This document shows, piece after piece, positions 54,830-64,000 of a stretch of DNA of 64,000 bases (within the stretch, counting starts at the first letter, position 1; each line of letters begins with the position of its first letter). Made by a program: the position numbers and the translations under genes. Under the pieces are notes generated by a model. It did not search any database, was not told the DNA's origin, and worked only from the letters and a program-made list of their open reading frames with translations. The stretch is from Locusta migratoria. Taxonomy: Eukaryota > Arthropoda > Insecta > Orthoptera > Acrididae. The stretch covers positions 310,007,270 through 310,071,269 of the forward strand of contig CM048744.1 of NCBI GenBank assembly GCA_026315105.1, in the 5' to 3' direction.

Positions 54830-55922
54830 GACAAACCTACGTTTTTAGCATTTGTAGATTTGGAGAAAGCTTTTAACAATGCCGACTGGAATACATTAAT
54901 CCAAATTCTGAAGGTAGCAGGGGTAAAATACAGGGAGCAAAGAATTATATTCTACTTTTACAAAAACAGACAGCAATTATTATAGTAGAAGGGCAAGAAA
55001 GTGTCGCAGTGGTTGGGAAGGGAGTGAGACAGGGTTGTAGCCATTTTCCAGTCTATATACATTGAGCAAGTAGTGAAGGGGTGTAAGGAGAAATTTTGGA
55101 GAGGGAATTAAAGTTCAGGAAGAAATAAAAACTTCGCGATTTTCCGATGGCATAGTAATTTTATCAGGTACTGCAAAGGATCTGGAAGAGCAGTTGAATG
55201 GAATGGACAGTGTCTTGAAAGGAAGACATAAGATGATCATTAAAAAAAAAGTAAAACGAGGGTAATAGAATGTAATGTCAGAAAATCAGGCGATGCTGAA
55301 GGATTTAGGTTAGGTAATGAGACAATAAAAGTTCAGTTGAGTTTTGTTATTTGGGTACCAAGATAACTTCTGATGGCCGAAGTAAAGAAGATATAAAATG
55401 CAGAATGACTATGGGAAGAAAAGCGTTTCTAAAGAAGCGAAACTTATTAACATCCAATATTAATTTAAATGTTAGGAAGTCCTTTCTGAAAGCATTTGTC
55501 TGGAGTGTAGCATTGTATGGGAGTGAAACGTGGACGATAAGGGGTTCAGACAAAAAGATGATAGAAGCTTTTGAAATGTGGTGCTACAGACTAATGATGA
55601 AAATTATGGGTAGATCACGTAAGTAATGAGGAGGTGCTCAACAGAATTGGGGAGAAAAGGAGCTTCTCGTATATCCTGACTAAGAAAAGGGATAGATTGG
55701 TGGGACACATTCTGAAACATCAAGGAATTGTCAACTTAGCAGTAGAAGGATGTGTGTGGGATAAAAATCGTAGAAGGAGTCCGAGGGACGAATACAGTAA
55801 GCAGATTCAAAAGGATGTAGGTTGCCGTACATATTCTCAAATGAAGAGGCTTGCACAGGACAGGGTAGCGTGGAGAGCTGCATCAAACCAGTCTGCGGAC
55901 TGAAGATCACAACAACAACATT
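54830..55922 (+). pseudogene. Non-LTR retrotransposon RT relic (long C-terminal type)
   Basis: Plus-strand frames show FLAFVDLEKAFNNADWNTL-like motif A (about 54845), GVRQGCSHFPVYI (motif B', about 55020), a degraded motif C, LGTKITSDGRSKEDIKCRM (55351 on), NLLTSNINLNVRKSFLKAFV, WSVALYGSETWTI, IEAFEMWCYRLMMKI. In another frame follow RDRLVGHILKHQGIV and MKRLAQDRVAWRAASN. The end is ACTGAAGATCACAACAACAA, a CAA-repeat tail. The GSETWT and AFEMWCYRLM blocks mark a clade distinct from the Jockey copies, perhaps L1- or RTE-related. The 5' part and catalytic motif C are lost. Confidence 0.85.
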
Positions 55923-56660
55923 AAAGGCATGGCACCAGATGTCTGTGAATGCGTCACCACGTCACTGAGTGCATTGTTCGATGCCGCTGGTTGTTGGGTG
56001 GTCATTTGTAACAAACAAACAAAAAAATACAATTTCAATAAATTTAGTATGTTCTATAGCAGTTTTATATACGTTTCTTGTTCCTTGACACACTCTAGAA
56101 ACAACGGTACACAGTGAACCGTTCTAAAAGTATTTTTCTCCGTCGCTGTGAGTTCCATACTTACGACCTGACCCGCCACGGTTCTGTTGCTGAAGGGGGA
56201 GGGGGGCAGACCGAGGTTTCTGCAGAGGGGTGCCAAATGGTCTCCAAGAAAAAGTTACACACCCCGTCGAGTGCTGTGTGAGGGCAGAGTTGGGAGGGGG
56301 AGGGGGGGCGGGAGAGAGGGCAGCAATGAAGTAGGACGTCTCGCAGGAGGAGAGGACGCCAACAACGTCGGCTATCAAATTCCTGCTCCGGTTGGGAAAT
56401 ACCGTGGATACGGTGCTGAGGGAAGCTTACGGTCTCGGAAATTCAGTCGCGGATGAGACTTCACTAGGGCAGTGTTATATCTCAAAGTGTGTCCACCCAA
56501 CGAAGCTGTAAAGAGCGCTAGCCAGAAGAAACCGAGCTGAAGGGCTCTTCAGTTTTATGCGCAACCCATATACGCTGAACGGGCACAGCGAATAGCAGCG
56601 TCTGTGGCAAACTAACGTGTCACGCGGGAGACACACATACGACCCGGCAGTCCGGAAACT
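55923..56660. other. Unassigned sequence with a G-rich patch
   Basis: 56195-56310 is G-rich (GGGGGAGGGGGGGCGGG). Frames on both strands look fortuitous. No gene is recognised. Confidence 0.35.
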
Positions 56661-56700
56661 CCTTATTTTGTTAAATCTGAAGCATAGAATTAAAATTTGT

Positions 56701-56771
56701 GATGCGGCCGGGAATCGAACCCGGACCTCCAGGCTTACTAGGCAGACGTCTCACCGTTAGACCACCACATC
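56701..56771 (-). other. tRNA-like unit, Thr(AGT)-like, probably pseudo
   Basis: Acceptor GATGTGG pairs with CCGCATC (one U-G), the D-stem GTCT/AGAC is perfect, and the T-arm CCGGG-TTCGATT-CCCGG is perfect. The anticodon arm TCTGC-CTAGTAA-GCCTG has two mismatches, and its loop would give AGT. Boxes A (TGGTCTAACGG) and B (GGTTCGATTCC) are good. The mismatched stem and the palindromic context argue for a tRNA-derived repeat rather than a working gene. Confidence 0.6.
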
Positions 56772-57000
56772 ACTAACGAGTAAGGCGCCTCGGAATAGTC
56801 TAAGTACGATTTCCCTCCACGTCATAAATTTAGCTTCTGTGTTCCAAAGATACTTGCCACTACTGCCAAGCAGTGATCTAGATCAATGCTGCCAAGGCTC
56901 TCCATGCAGTAGTGGCAATTATCTTTGGAACACAGAAGCTGAATATGTGACGTGGAGGGAAATCGTACGTATACTATTCCGAGGCGCCTTACTCGTTAGT

Positions 57001-57071
57001 GGTGTGGTGGTCTAATGGTATGACGTCTTCCTAGTAAGCATGTAGGTCTGGGTTCGATTCCTGGCCGCATC
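57001..57071 (+). other. tRNA-like unit in the opposite arm, pseudo
   Basis: The same 71-nt layout with more damage: one D-stem mismatch, two anticodon-stem mismatches (TCTTC-CTAGTAA-GCATG) and T-arm pairs reduced to G-U. Boxes A (TGGTCTAATGG) and B (GGTTCGATTCC) persist. Confidence 0.6.
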
Positions 57072-57102
57072 ACATATTTCAGTTCTGTGTTTCAGATTTG
57101 AT

Positions 57103-59683
57103 TGTTGCCTTTGACATATTCGAGACGAAATCCGTCTCAGGGATTGTTTATTTGTATCTTTATTTTGTCTTTTAATTGAAAATAATAACTAATTTTAAAT
57201 AAAATTAATTACTTACATATTATCGATTAGGTCATAAGGAACTTGATGTTATTTATGAAAATTTCAAATACACTTTCAATGTAGGTAAATTAACGCTTTA
57301 ATTATAACTATAATAAAATTTTGCTTCGGTTTCGTTTACAAATAAATTTTTTAGAATATCGTCTTTATGGATAAATTTACATAAAAAAATCAAAATATTA
57401 ATTTTAGTAAAAACGTTGATAACTAAAAATGTTGACGTTTTCCACAATTAAAGAAGGACGAAAAACCATATTTTAAAAATCGATTGTTCGGAGATGACAG
57501 TTGATGATACATTATTGATAGTGTTTCTTACAGCCTTCACGGGAGTTTACTACTTACAGACATTTTTTATTTCTCATTTTTATGACCTGCTGCCTAATAT
57601 TTCACAATATAGCATAAAATGGCATGCATTCTTTCACATTACTATTAAGATATTCTAACGAGCAATGATGTGAAATACAAAAAAATAACAAAAGAAAAAA
57701 ATACAAACATAATTAGAAAATTACATTGTGAAAAAGAGAGGAAAAATAAAAAGTCTACATACTTAATTGTTTATCAGGCTGTTCCAGATAGGAGGGTCTC
57801 TGGAAAAAAAACGTCGACCCTGTCCTCCCTCAAACTGCCTGTATTTAATCTAATAATGTTATAACGTTACTACTCATGTGGATGAATGGTGACAGAAATT
57901 AATTTGATGTGTTTCCATTTAGAAAAGAGAATATTGTCCCTTAGGCCTGCTGTTCCAGGCGGGATGGCTTCCGTATGGCTTCGAGCCTGTCTCTCCCTAA
58001 GCAGATTCTTATTTGCTCTATCTTAAAGACATATAAGGGCAATATTGTATACCCTACTTTGTCAAAAAACTGAGATTGTGAGAACCGCAGCTGTGGTATC
58101 ATAGTGTTTATTATCAAAACAGCAACCAGCCACAAGTATGGGAGAAATGTTTATTTTCTTAAAACATTACCGGTTTCGGATTTATACAAAACCATCTTCT
58201 GATGGCTTTTCATGCTTTTGAGTTTGGGCCTTGTCTTGTATCAGTTATAGTACTGCAGCCATGTTGTGTCCGATTTACCTGTGATGACATTTTCCTGCAT
58301 TTTACACTTACTAAATGTGCGCTGCATGTGTGCCTTTAACGTAGGTGTATCACACGGCACTTTGCACTGTATTAGTACTGTTAATGTGTTTCACACATTA
58401 CAATAAATTACAACTCTGCGAAAATACTAAGCCTGTAGAAGACTCGATTTCAATGCGGGCGATCCAGGTTCAAAACTAACTTCGTTTGGCTTTTTTAAAT
58501 TGCTTTAAAATTATTTTATAGGCAGGTTAAAATGTAATTAAGCGTATACAATATTAAATGTTTATAATCAAAACAGCAACCAGCCAAACGTATAAAGTTA
58601 AAACCATAGTTAGTGTTTTAGGGACTGACGTGCTACTATGCCAGTGACGCCCGTTACGAGGTATCTGCAAACGATGCCTGAAACACGCGCTTTTGAGAAT
58701 GCTTACATTTTCTTTACACTCGGAAAACAGTAAAATCGATGTGCCTAACAAGAAACAGAAAAACTGTGAAACATGCTGAAATCGCGTAAATTTAACATGG
58801 TAAACAGTTATATCTCAAAATAAAAACAAGTGAATATCTTCTTGGAGTGAAACTCATGTGTGAAACGCGGCGACTTTGTCTAAATCCAGTATTCTGAACA
58901 TTCTCATACACACTACATTGGAAGTCAAATTTGATAAAAAAAAACCACAGTCAGAATTCTTTAACTTGGTATTATGTTTGAAATTTAATCAAATGCTGGT
59001 TAATCTGAGTCGTGATCTTGATTTTCAACACAAGACTGTGCATATTTGGATTTATATTCACTTACAAAGATCTGTCGCTCTTGCCCTTGAACGCATACTA
59101 GTGTTGCATTGGTTTACTTTCGTGACATGAAACAAATCGTTATCACTTAAATGCTCTTATGAAATAGTAATATTTTCCTTTTAAATGATCTCAGGTGTGG
59201 ATACTGCTCATCTGTCAATTATATTCTAGAAAACTCCATCAGATTTACCCTTTCAGATTTTAAAATTTAAAATAAGAATCTCTCTGAACTTCAGTAAGTT
59301 TCTTTGCATGGTTTCTGAAAGATCTATCACTGTTCAGCACAAACGTAGGCCGTAAGCCCAGAGAGGAAGAAACTACTCCCAGAAACACTTAAAGAACTCT
59401 GCCCCCACAAACGTTTCCTGCATAACCAGTCTCCCTCTCTGTAAAAACTCAAAGAGAAGCAGGCCCATGACAGTGGCCAGAACATACAGGCCGTGTGCGA
59501 CCTAATTTAAGGTGTGCTTGCGCGAAGTGTATATTTACAAGCTAGGTCTCACTTTAAGAACTATTAAGACTGCTCACAGGGAGACAAATCTAAACTACAT
59601 GGACACCGGGATGTAATAAGGTGATTTTTATCGATTACCTGCAATTACTTGATTTCCATGTTCATCAGGTATCGGGGTGGCAG
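57103..59683. other. AT-rich sequence, few features
   Basis: There is no gene. TCAAAACAGCAACCAGCCA occurs at about 58115-58133 and again at about 58566-58584, a short direct repeat. 58168-58205 (TACCGGTTTCGGATTTATAC then ACCATCTTCTGATGG) resembles the GTTTCGG/ATCTTC(A/T)G motifs of small foldback elements such as the one at 59701-59902. Confidence 0.45.
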
Positions 59684-59700
59684 AAATTAGCATAACATTT

Positions 59701-59902
59701 CATATTTTTGGAAACATTTTTGTTTCACTAATGGGGAACAGCACTCTTATTTAAATTTATATATAAAGAACTGTCTAGAGTGCAAAAAAAAAATTCGACT
59801 AGTTTCGGTCATTTTAGACCATCTTCAGGAAATTAAGCTCCATTGACCGAAACTAGTCGAAAAAAATAATTTTTTTTGCACTCTAGACTGTTCTTTATAT
59901 AT
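59701..59902. mobile_element. Foldback element flanked by a 17-bp direct repeat
   Basis: aaattagcataacattt occurs exactly at 59684-59700 and 59903-59919, bracketing 202 bp. Inside are inverted arms (about 59755-59820 and 59847-59906: TTTATATATAAAGAACTGTC, AGAGTGCAAAAAAAA, TCGACTAGTTTCGGTCA). A 17-bp duplication is long for a cut-and-paste transposon and more typical of target-primed insertion. Confidence 0.75.
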
Positions 59903-60464
59903 AAATTAGCATAACATTTACCAAACGGGTTCCGGGCACGTTTAACCCTTCCCCACCACGCCATCTACACAGCTATGGTCTAATACCTTTTGGGCAGATG
60001 TCATTAATGTTGTTGTTGTTTTGTTTTGTTTGTTTTTATTTTTATTTATTTATTTTATTATTATTATTATTACAATTTTTTTGCATCTTACTGATCAGGA
60101 AAGAGCAAATAAAGTATATGGCAGTTTCTCGTCGACAGATTGCTTTGGACACTATCAGTTTAGACAGTCATCGTTCTAAAAGACTTGAAGCTGTTAAGTT
60201 GCTGGGGAAAATATTGTCGAACAACGTTTTAATTTAGCATACTGATAAGTTACTACATTGTGATTTCAGACGAGTGTATGTGAACAACAGTAGAGTGCCA
60301 CCCCCAATGAAGTGTCTAACACTTTCATGGGTATCCCTGACTATTCATACACTGCGTTCAGTCTTAGAGATGTCCCTATCAGTACCTTTGTATCTATATA
60401 TTCAACCTCTACCACATACTTGCTTTGTTAACTTTTACAGCAGGTATTTTTTGCTTTTGTCAGA

Positions 60465-61690
60465 GTGATGTAACCTGTTTTGTGGAGTACGGCGGGTCAG
60501 CCCCATCTATTGTTAGTTTCTTAGGTATAAATTTGTCAATGGTTGTCGATATTATTTCTTTGCATGTGAGCCATATCTGATCTACACTCATGTTGTTAGT
60601 TTCGAAAAACAGGAAATTCTCACTCAGGAAAGCGTTAATCGAATAAAGCGTTAATTGAATAAATATACTCTTCTATTAATTTTGGTGGATTTGCAACGCC
60701 GACATTCAATCTCGCTACGACTACTGTATGTTCGCTAATCCCTGTGTCTGTTTTGATGCTCTTTATTAGTTCAGGATTATTTGTTGCTAGCAGGTCAAGT
60801 ATGTTTTCATAACCATTTACTATTCTAGTGTGTTCGTGAACTAAGTGCTCGAGTTAATTTTCGAACTATGAGTTCAGTACAATTTCGGACGATGTTTTAT
60901 GCTTGCCTCCGGTTTTGAACATGTATTTTTCCCAACATATCGAGGGTAAGTTAAGTCGCCACCAATTTAAATTGTATGCTTTGTGCACGTTTTGGAAATT
61001 TGATACAAGCTTTCTTTGAACATTTCTGCAATCGAATCGTCTGAGTCAGGGGGTAGATAAAAAAAAACTATTATTTATTTATTTCGGTTGCGAGGTATAA
61101 ACGCTATCAATACCAACTCACAGGAACTATCTACTTCAGTTTCGCTACAGCTTAACCACCTGTCACAGCAATAAATACGCCACCACGTATTTTATCCAAT
61201 CCACCTTTTCTGAACACAATTTTCCCCTTTGTAAAAATTTCGCCGCGGTGGAGTAGCCGAGCGGTCTAAAGCGCCTCGCTGCGGAGCGCGCGGTTGCTCG
61301 CCGTCGGAGTTTCGAGTCCGCCCTGAGGCATGGGGGTGTGTGTTGTCCTTAGGTTAGTTTACCTTAGTTTAAGTAGTTTATAAGCTACGGACTGATGACA
61401 CGCAGTTTGGTCCGATAGATTTACAAACATTTTTTGTAAAAATTCAGCTGAACATATCTCCGACTTCAACCAGATTTCTGTGCCTATAATTATTTGAGAT
61501 TCAGTACTTTCTGTTAGCGCTTGGAGCTTTGGTAACTTCCCCATACATCTATGACAATTTGCAACTGTTAGACCAATGGGTTTTAGATCTGTGTTCGTCC
61601 TATCTTTGACCTGTACCCTTTGAGACTGAAACCCTTTCTGTGTGTTCCCGAGGCCCTCTAGCCTAAAATACCGCCCAGTGCACGCCATAC
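60465..61690 (-). pseudogene. Jockey-like LINE ORF2: endonuclease domain (broken), with a SINE inside
   Basis: On the minus strand, from 61560 down: KLPKLQALTESTESQIIIGT, then EIWLKSEI (endonuclease motif with catalytic glutamate). Across the SINE come RGGVFIAVTG, the shifted stretch equivalent to YRPPDSDDS (about 61040), GDFNLP-like WRLNLPSICWE (about 60950) and finally SVDQIWLTCKEIISTTIDKF and IPKKLTIDGADPPYSTKQ (about 60470-60580). The last stretch is collinear with WLKFKEVVSTAID at 33480, showing the same family as 33380-37653. This copy supplies the 5' half. RT is missing. Confidence 0.88.
61240..61432 (+). mobile_element. tRNA-derived SINE, family 2
   Basis: Head CGCCGCGGTGGAGTAGCCGA, box B-like GTTTCGAGTCC, tail ACGGACTGATGAC and ACATT end. 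The 12-bp target duplication tttgtaaaaatt lies at 61228-61239 and 61433-61444, inside the LINE endonuclease region. Confidence 0.94.
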
Positions 61691-61892
61691 ACTCCCCACT
61701 ACCCGTGTAGCAGCTTCCTGCGTGGGGTAGTGCTGACTAAGTCAGCTGAACCCAGAACCCCACCACCCGATGGCGCTTGCGAGGAATCTGGAACCAGCAC
61801 AGTCGTTGAACCGTCTGAACATGTCTGCCATAAATACAATAATACAAACTGTAATAGATAGTGGTTGTTATGGCAAATATTTATTATTTTCA

Positions 61893-62227
61893 AAAAAATT
61901 CACAGGCGTTTCTTCAGGAGGCGAGGCACAGTCGAATGCGCTAATCCGGTTTCGTGAGCGAGCTCATGTATCGTCTGGCGTCCATCACTGTCCACTAACG
62001 CGGCAACAATATGCACTTCTTCTTCAGAGACGCTAGGATGACTTGTGATGCATGTCTGCGACAATTTGCCGACCTTCGTTGAAGGCTTTTACCCAACGTG
62101 CCACTGTTCTGTACGGGAATGCCGATTCCCCGCGCGCCTCTTCAAGACCTTGATGACACAGTCTTGTTGTACGACGTCTGGCACATTCAATCTTGATCCA
62201 ACTCCGTTGTTCCTGTTTAGAAAACAT
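61893..62227 (-). pseudogene. Mariner transposase, N-terminal half
   Basis: The frame begins at 62227 with MFSKQEQRSWIKIECARRRT, contains CHQGLEEARGESAFPYRTVA, RWVKAFNEGRQIVADM (first helix-turn-helix). In a shifted frame it continues SVSEEEVHIVAALVDSDGRQ, TIHELAHETGLAHSTVPRLL (second helix-turn-helix). It stops near 61893. The catalytic domain is absent here. The catalytic half at 9074-9590 looks like the complementary part of the same family. Confidence 0.88.
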
Positions 62228-62454
62228 AGTGACACCGTTACGTTAGACCCTCGCTCACAAGTGACTGTGTTTCCCTCGACTGTACGCACGCTGGTGACGT
62301 GGGACGTGCGAGTGCATTTTCTCCGAGGTAAGGTAGGTATGTCAACAACGTATGCTTAAAATGTTTAAAAGATGCAACACTGTGGCATGATATAAATGGT
62401 ATGCACATATTTATCCATCCAATGTGCCTTGGTGTCACGTTCTATTCTTGCATA

Positions 62455-62645
62455 CAGTTCGCTTTCCCACATCAATAGGCAGCATGTCATGACTGCAAAC
62501 GTTGCTGACAGACTGATAGATTCAGTTTTAAACACTTGCACGTGCTTATCTGCATATAATTGACTTCCCCACATCACTAGGCAGCGTGTTATGCCTGCAA
62601 ATGCCGCTGGTAGACTAATGGCTTCAGTTGTAAACACTTTATTAG
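62455..62645. repeat. Two tandem units, 102-bp period
   Basis: TTTCCCACATCAATAGGCAG...GTTTTAAACACTTG at 62463 onward is followed by TTCCCCACATCACTAGGCAG...GTTGTAAACACTTT at 62565 onward. The units differ at many positions, so the duplication is old. Confidence 0.85.
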
Positions 62646-63030
62646 TAATGGGACAACCGACTGTTTTTAACAACCGATTGGTTGTTTTTTCGTTCAGTCG
62701 GTTTTTTCAGTCGAATGAAACAACCGAATGAAAATAGTCTCTGTGGCCGTATGAATGTTTTTCACTCACTGGCGGGGTTTGAGTGGTTTCAGTCGATGCG
62801 TGAGCACCGAATTAAACAAGTCTCTGTCCTTTATATGAATGTTCTCGGCATTGAATGGTTTCATTTGATGTGATACAAACGACTGGAAAAAGTCTTTGTC
62901 GGTTTCTGCAGTTATATGGATGTTTTTATTAATTCGTCGAGTTTGTGTGACTTTATTTGCATACTCCTTCAGCCTTTTAGGGTATAAATGAACCGTGATT
63001 CAGCATGAAACATTCTTAGAGACAAATCTT
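62646..63030. other. Unassigned sequence with short degenerate repeats
   Basis: AACCGA/TCGGTT motifs recur between 62655 and 62730, and TATGAATGTTTT-like strings recur to about 62930. No gene. Confidence 0.4.
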
Positions 63031-63035
63031 AAAAA

Positions 63036-63560
63036 TATAGCAGTGTGTCCGTGTGTGTGTTTCTATTGCATGCAAATCTGCAGTTTTCTTCCAATCTTGA
63101 TGAAATTTTACACACTTGACCTTCAAAGCAATAGAAACGTCACTGTCTACATCAAATTTCATTCGGTGGATGGCGGAGGGTACTTTACATACTAACTTCG
63201 ACAAAAACCACAATTTGGCTGCGATCTTGATGAAATTTTGCACACTTGACCTTTAAAACAAGGCGGAGGTAACTGTGTACAATAAATTTCGTAGGTGTAT
63301 GGCGGAGGGTACTTTACCTACTAACTTCGACAAATTCCGTTTGTATTCGAATTTTAATGATATATTTCACTCTTCACTTTCAAAAAAGAGAATGATCACG
63401 TATACATCTACTTTAGTTTGATGCATGAGAGAAGGTATTCCAGACTTCGACGCCAATTTAGAGTTTTACTCCGATCTTGATGAAATTTTGCACACTTGAC
63501 TTTCAGACAAGTGGCAGTTCATTGTTCATCTAAGATTTTGTGTGGTACATGGAGGGATGG
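63036..63560. repeat. Degenerate tandem repeat, period about 127 bp, four units
   Basis: The motif TCTTGATGAAATTTTGCACA(CTTGAC) recurs at about 63095, 63225, 63353 (degraded) and 63475, with ATGGCGGAGGGTACTTTAC and ACTAACTTCGACAAA between. The block starts with AATATAGCAGTGTGTCCGTG, which resembles a Helitron-type start near 34520 (AAGCAGAGTGTCCGTATG). It may therefore be the interior of such an element. Confidence 0.8.
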
Positions 63561-63955
63561 AAAAATCTCCACACCGTTTCACCGATAAGTACAGAAATAT
63601 CTGTGACAAGAGTGAATAATTATGAAACTTGAGATGAATGTTTTCATACACTGTTGGCGAATACAGACGCGATGAAGAAAATTTACAGCACTGATAAATG
63701 TTGTATGTCTCCTCGTACTCCTTCAAATTATATGGAATCAACAAAAATATTTTTGTAAGAAATATTTTTATACAAAATACTTTAATAAACGGTTTTTCAT
63801 GTTTTTTTTATTTTTATTTATTTATTTACTTTATTTATTTATTTATTTATTTTACAATACCTAATGTTTTAGTGATCTTTGAATTTCGATCTAGGAAATA
63901 TGCTCAAAGTTAAAATACTTAAGTCTGTCCTACTAGTACCTTAGATATGTATGAA
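63561..63955. other. AT-rich sequence with ATTT microsatellite
   Basis: (TTTA)n-like runs at about 63808-63855. No gene. Confidence 0.45.
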
Positions 63956-63961
63956 CAATAA

Positions 63962-64000
63962 GCCGCAGGCCGCGGTGGCCGAGAGGACTGAGGCGCTCCA
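63962..64000 (+). mobile_element. Start of a family 1 SINE, cut by the window edge
   Basis: GCCGCAGGCCGCGGTGGCCG followed by AGAGGACTGAGGCGCTCCA is the tRNA-like head of family 1. The remainder lies outside. Confidence 0.9.

Larger units (their letters stand above)
56665..57102. repeat. Palindrome with divergent tRNA-like units (copy 2)
   Basis: Arms of about 195 bp (56665-56862 and 56907-57102) are inverted copies around a spacer of roughly 40 bp. Each arm holds a 71-nt tRNA-like unit, at 56701-56771 (minus) and 57001-57071 (plus), transcribed outward. Within each arm the tRNA-like unit is itself flanked by a second inverted pair (AACACAGAAGCTGAATATGT and its complement). An arm therefore looks like a small TIR element of about 164 bp (56929-57092), and the whole like an inverted dimer of it. 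It shares architecture with 4596-5289. Confidence 0.85.

Noticed and set aside
56701..57071. Two functional tRNA-Thr genes
   Set aside because: Anticodon stems are mismatched in both, and the right copy also has D-stem damage. They lie in arms of a palindrome with element-like inverted ends.

Overview
This window looks like a transposable-element-dense intergenic or intronic stretch of a large insect genome. I infer an orthopteran of the locust or grasshopper kind from the repeat families I recognise: two tRNA-headed SINE families with a shared tail, Jockey-type LINEs ending in TAGATG repeats, and relics of Tc1, mariner, Mutator-like, hAT and Helitron elements. There are no operons, no bacterial gene layout and no intact open reading frame longer than about 190 codons. 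I found no host protein-coding gene. Nearly every readable coding stretch is a decayed transposase, integrase or reverse transcriptase.

Layout. 1-4.2 kb: three Jockey-like LINE copies, SINEs and a Helitron-type repeat. 4.6-5.3 kb: a foldback with tRNA-like arms. 7.2-7.6 kb: a duplicated segment split by a poly-T run. 8-9.6 kb: an inverted-repeat element and a mariner 3' half. 9.6-11.7 kb: nested foldback, LINE and hAT-like insertion. 12.1-12.8 kb: a CpG-rich island. 13.0-14.6 kb: a complete but broken mariner-superfamily element with TIRs of about 110 bp. 14.6-19.4 kb: a Tc1-like transposon split by a Helitron, a SINE and a Gypsy-type fragment. 19.4-20.8 kb: a Mutator-like transposase relic. 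22.2-25.7 kb: a second Tc1-like relic abutting a pyrimidine-rich Jockey-like LINE. 25.7-29.2 kb: little that I recognise apart from one SINE and one tandem duplication.

29.2-30.9 kb: a LINE fragment and a TIR-bounded 1.2 kb DNA transposon. 31.4-32.9 kb: a tandem repeat of about 320 bp broken by SINEs. 33.0-33.2 kb: a CpG and CGG-rich island. 33.4-37.65 kb: a Jockey ORF2 copy carrying one Helitron and two SINEs, all with readable junctions. 37.7-43.0 kb: a Tc1 relic and two head-to-head LINE copies. 44.5-45.5 kb: more of that LINE family. 45.5-48.8 kb: AT-rich sequence, one SINE and a GC-rich patch. 49.0-49.9 kb: a hAT element with an 8-bp target duplication. 50-52 kb: SINEs. 53-56 kb: a SINE, the start of a mariner transposase and an RT relic. 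56.7-57.1 kb: a second palindrome with divergent tRNA-like arms. 57.1-60.4 kb: mostly unexplained AT-rich sequence. 60.5-62.4 kb: a LINE endonuclease relic and a mariner relic. 62.4-64 kb: degenerate tandem repeats and the start of another SINE.

The window is best read as a stratigraphy of nested insertions. Many junctions can be resolved to the base from target-site duplications, which gives relative ages. I found no convincing new multi-gene system. The most unusual objects are the palindromes whose arms carry outward-facing tRNA-like units, the mariner-superfamily relic with an unusually long spacing between its second and third catalytic aspartates, and the inverted LTR-like arms around the Gypsy integrase fragment.
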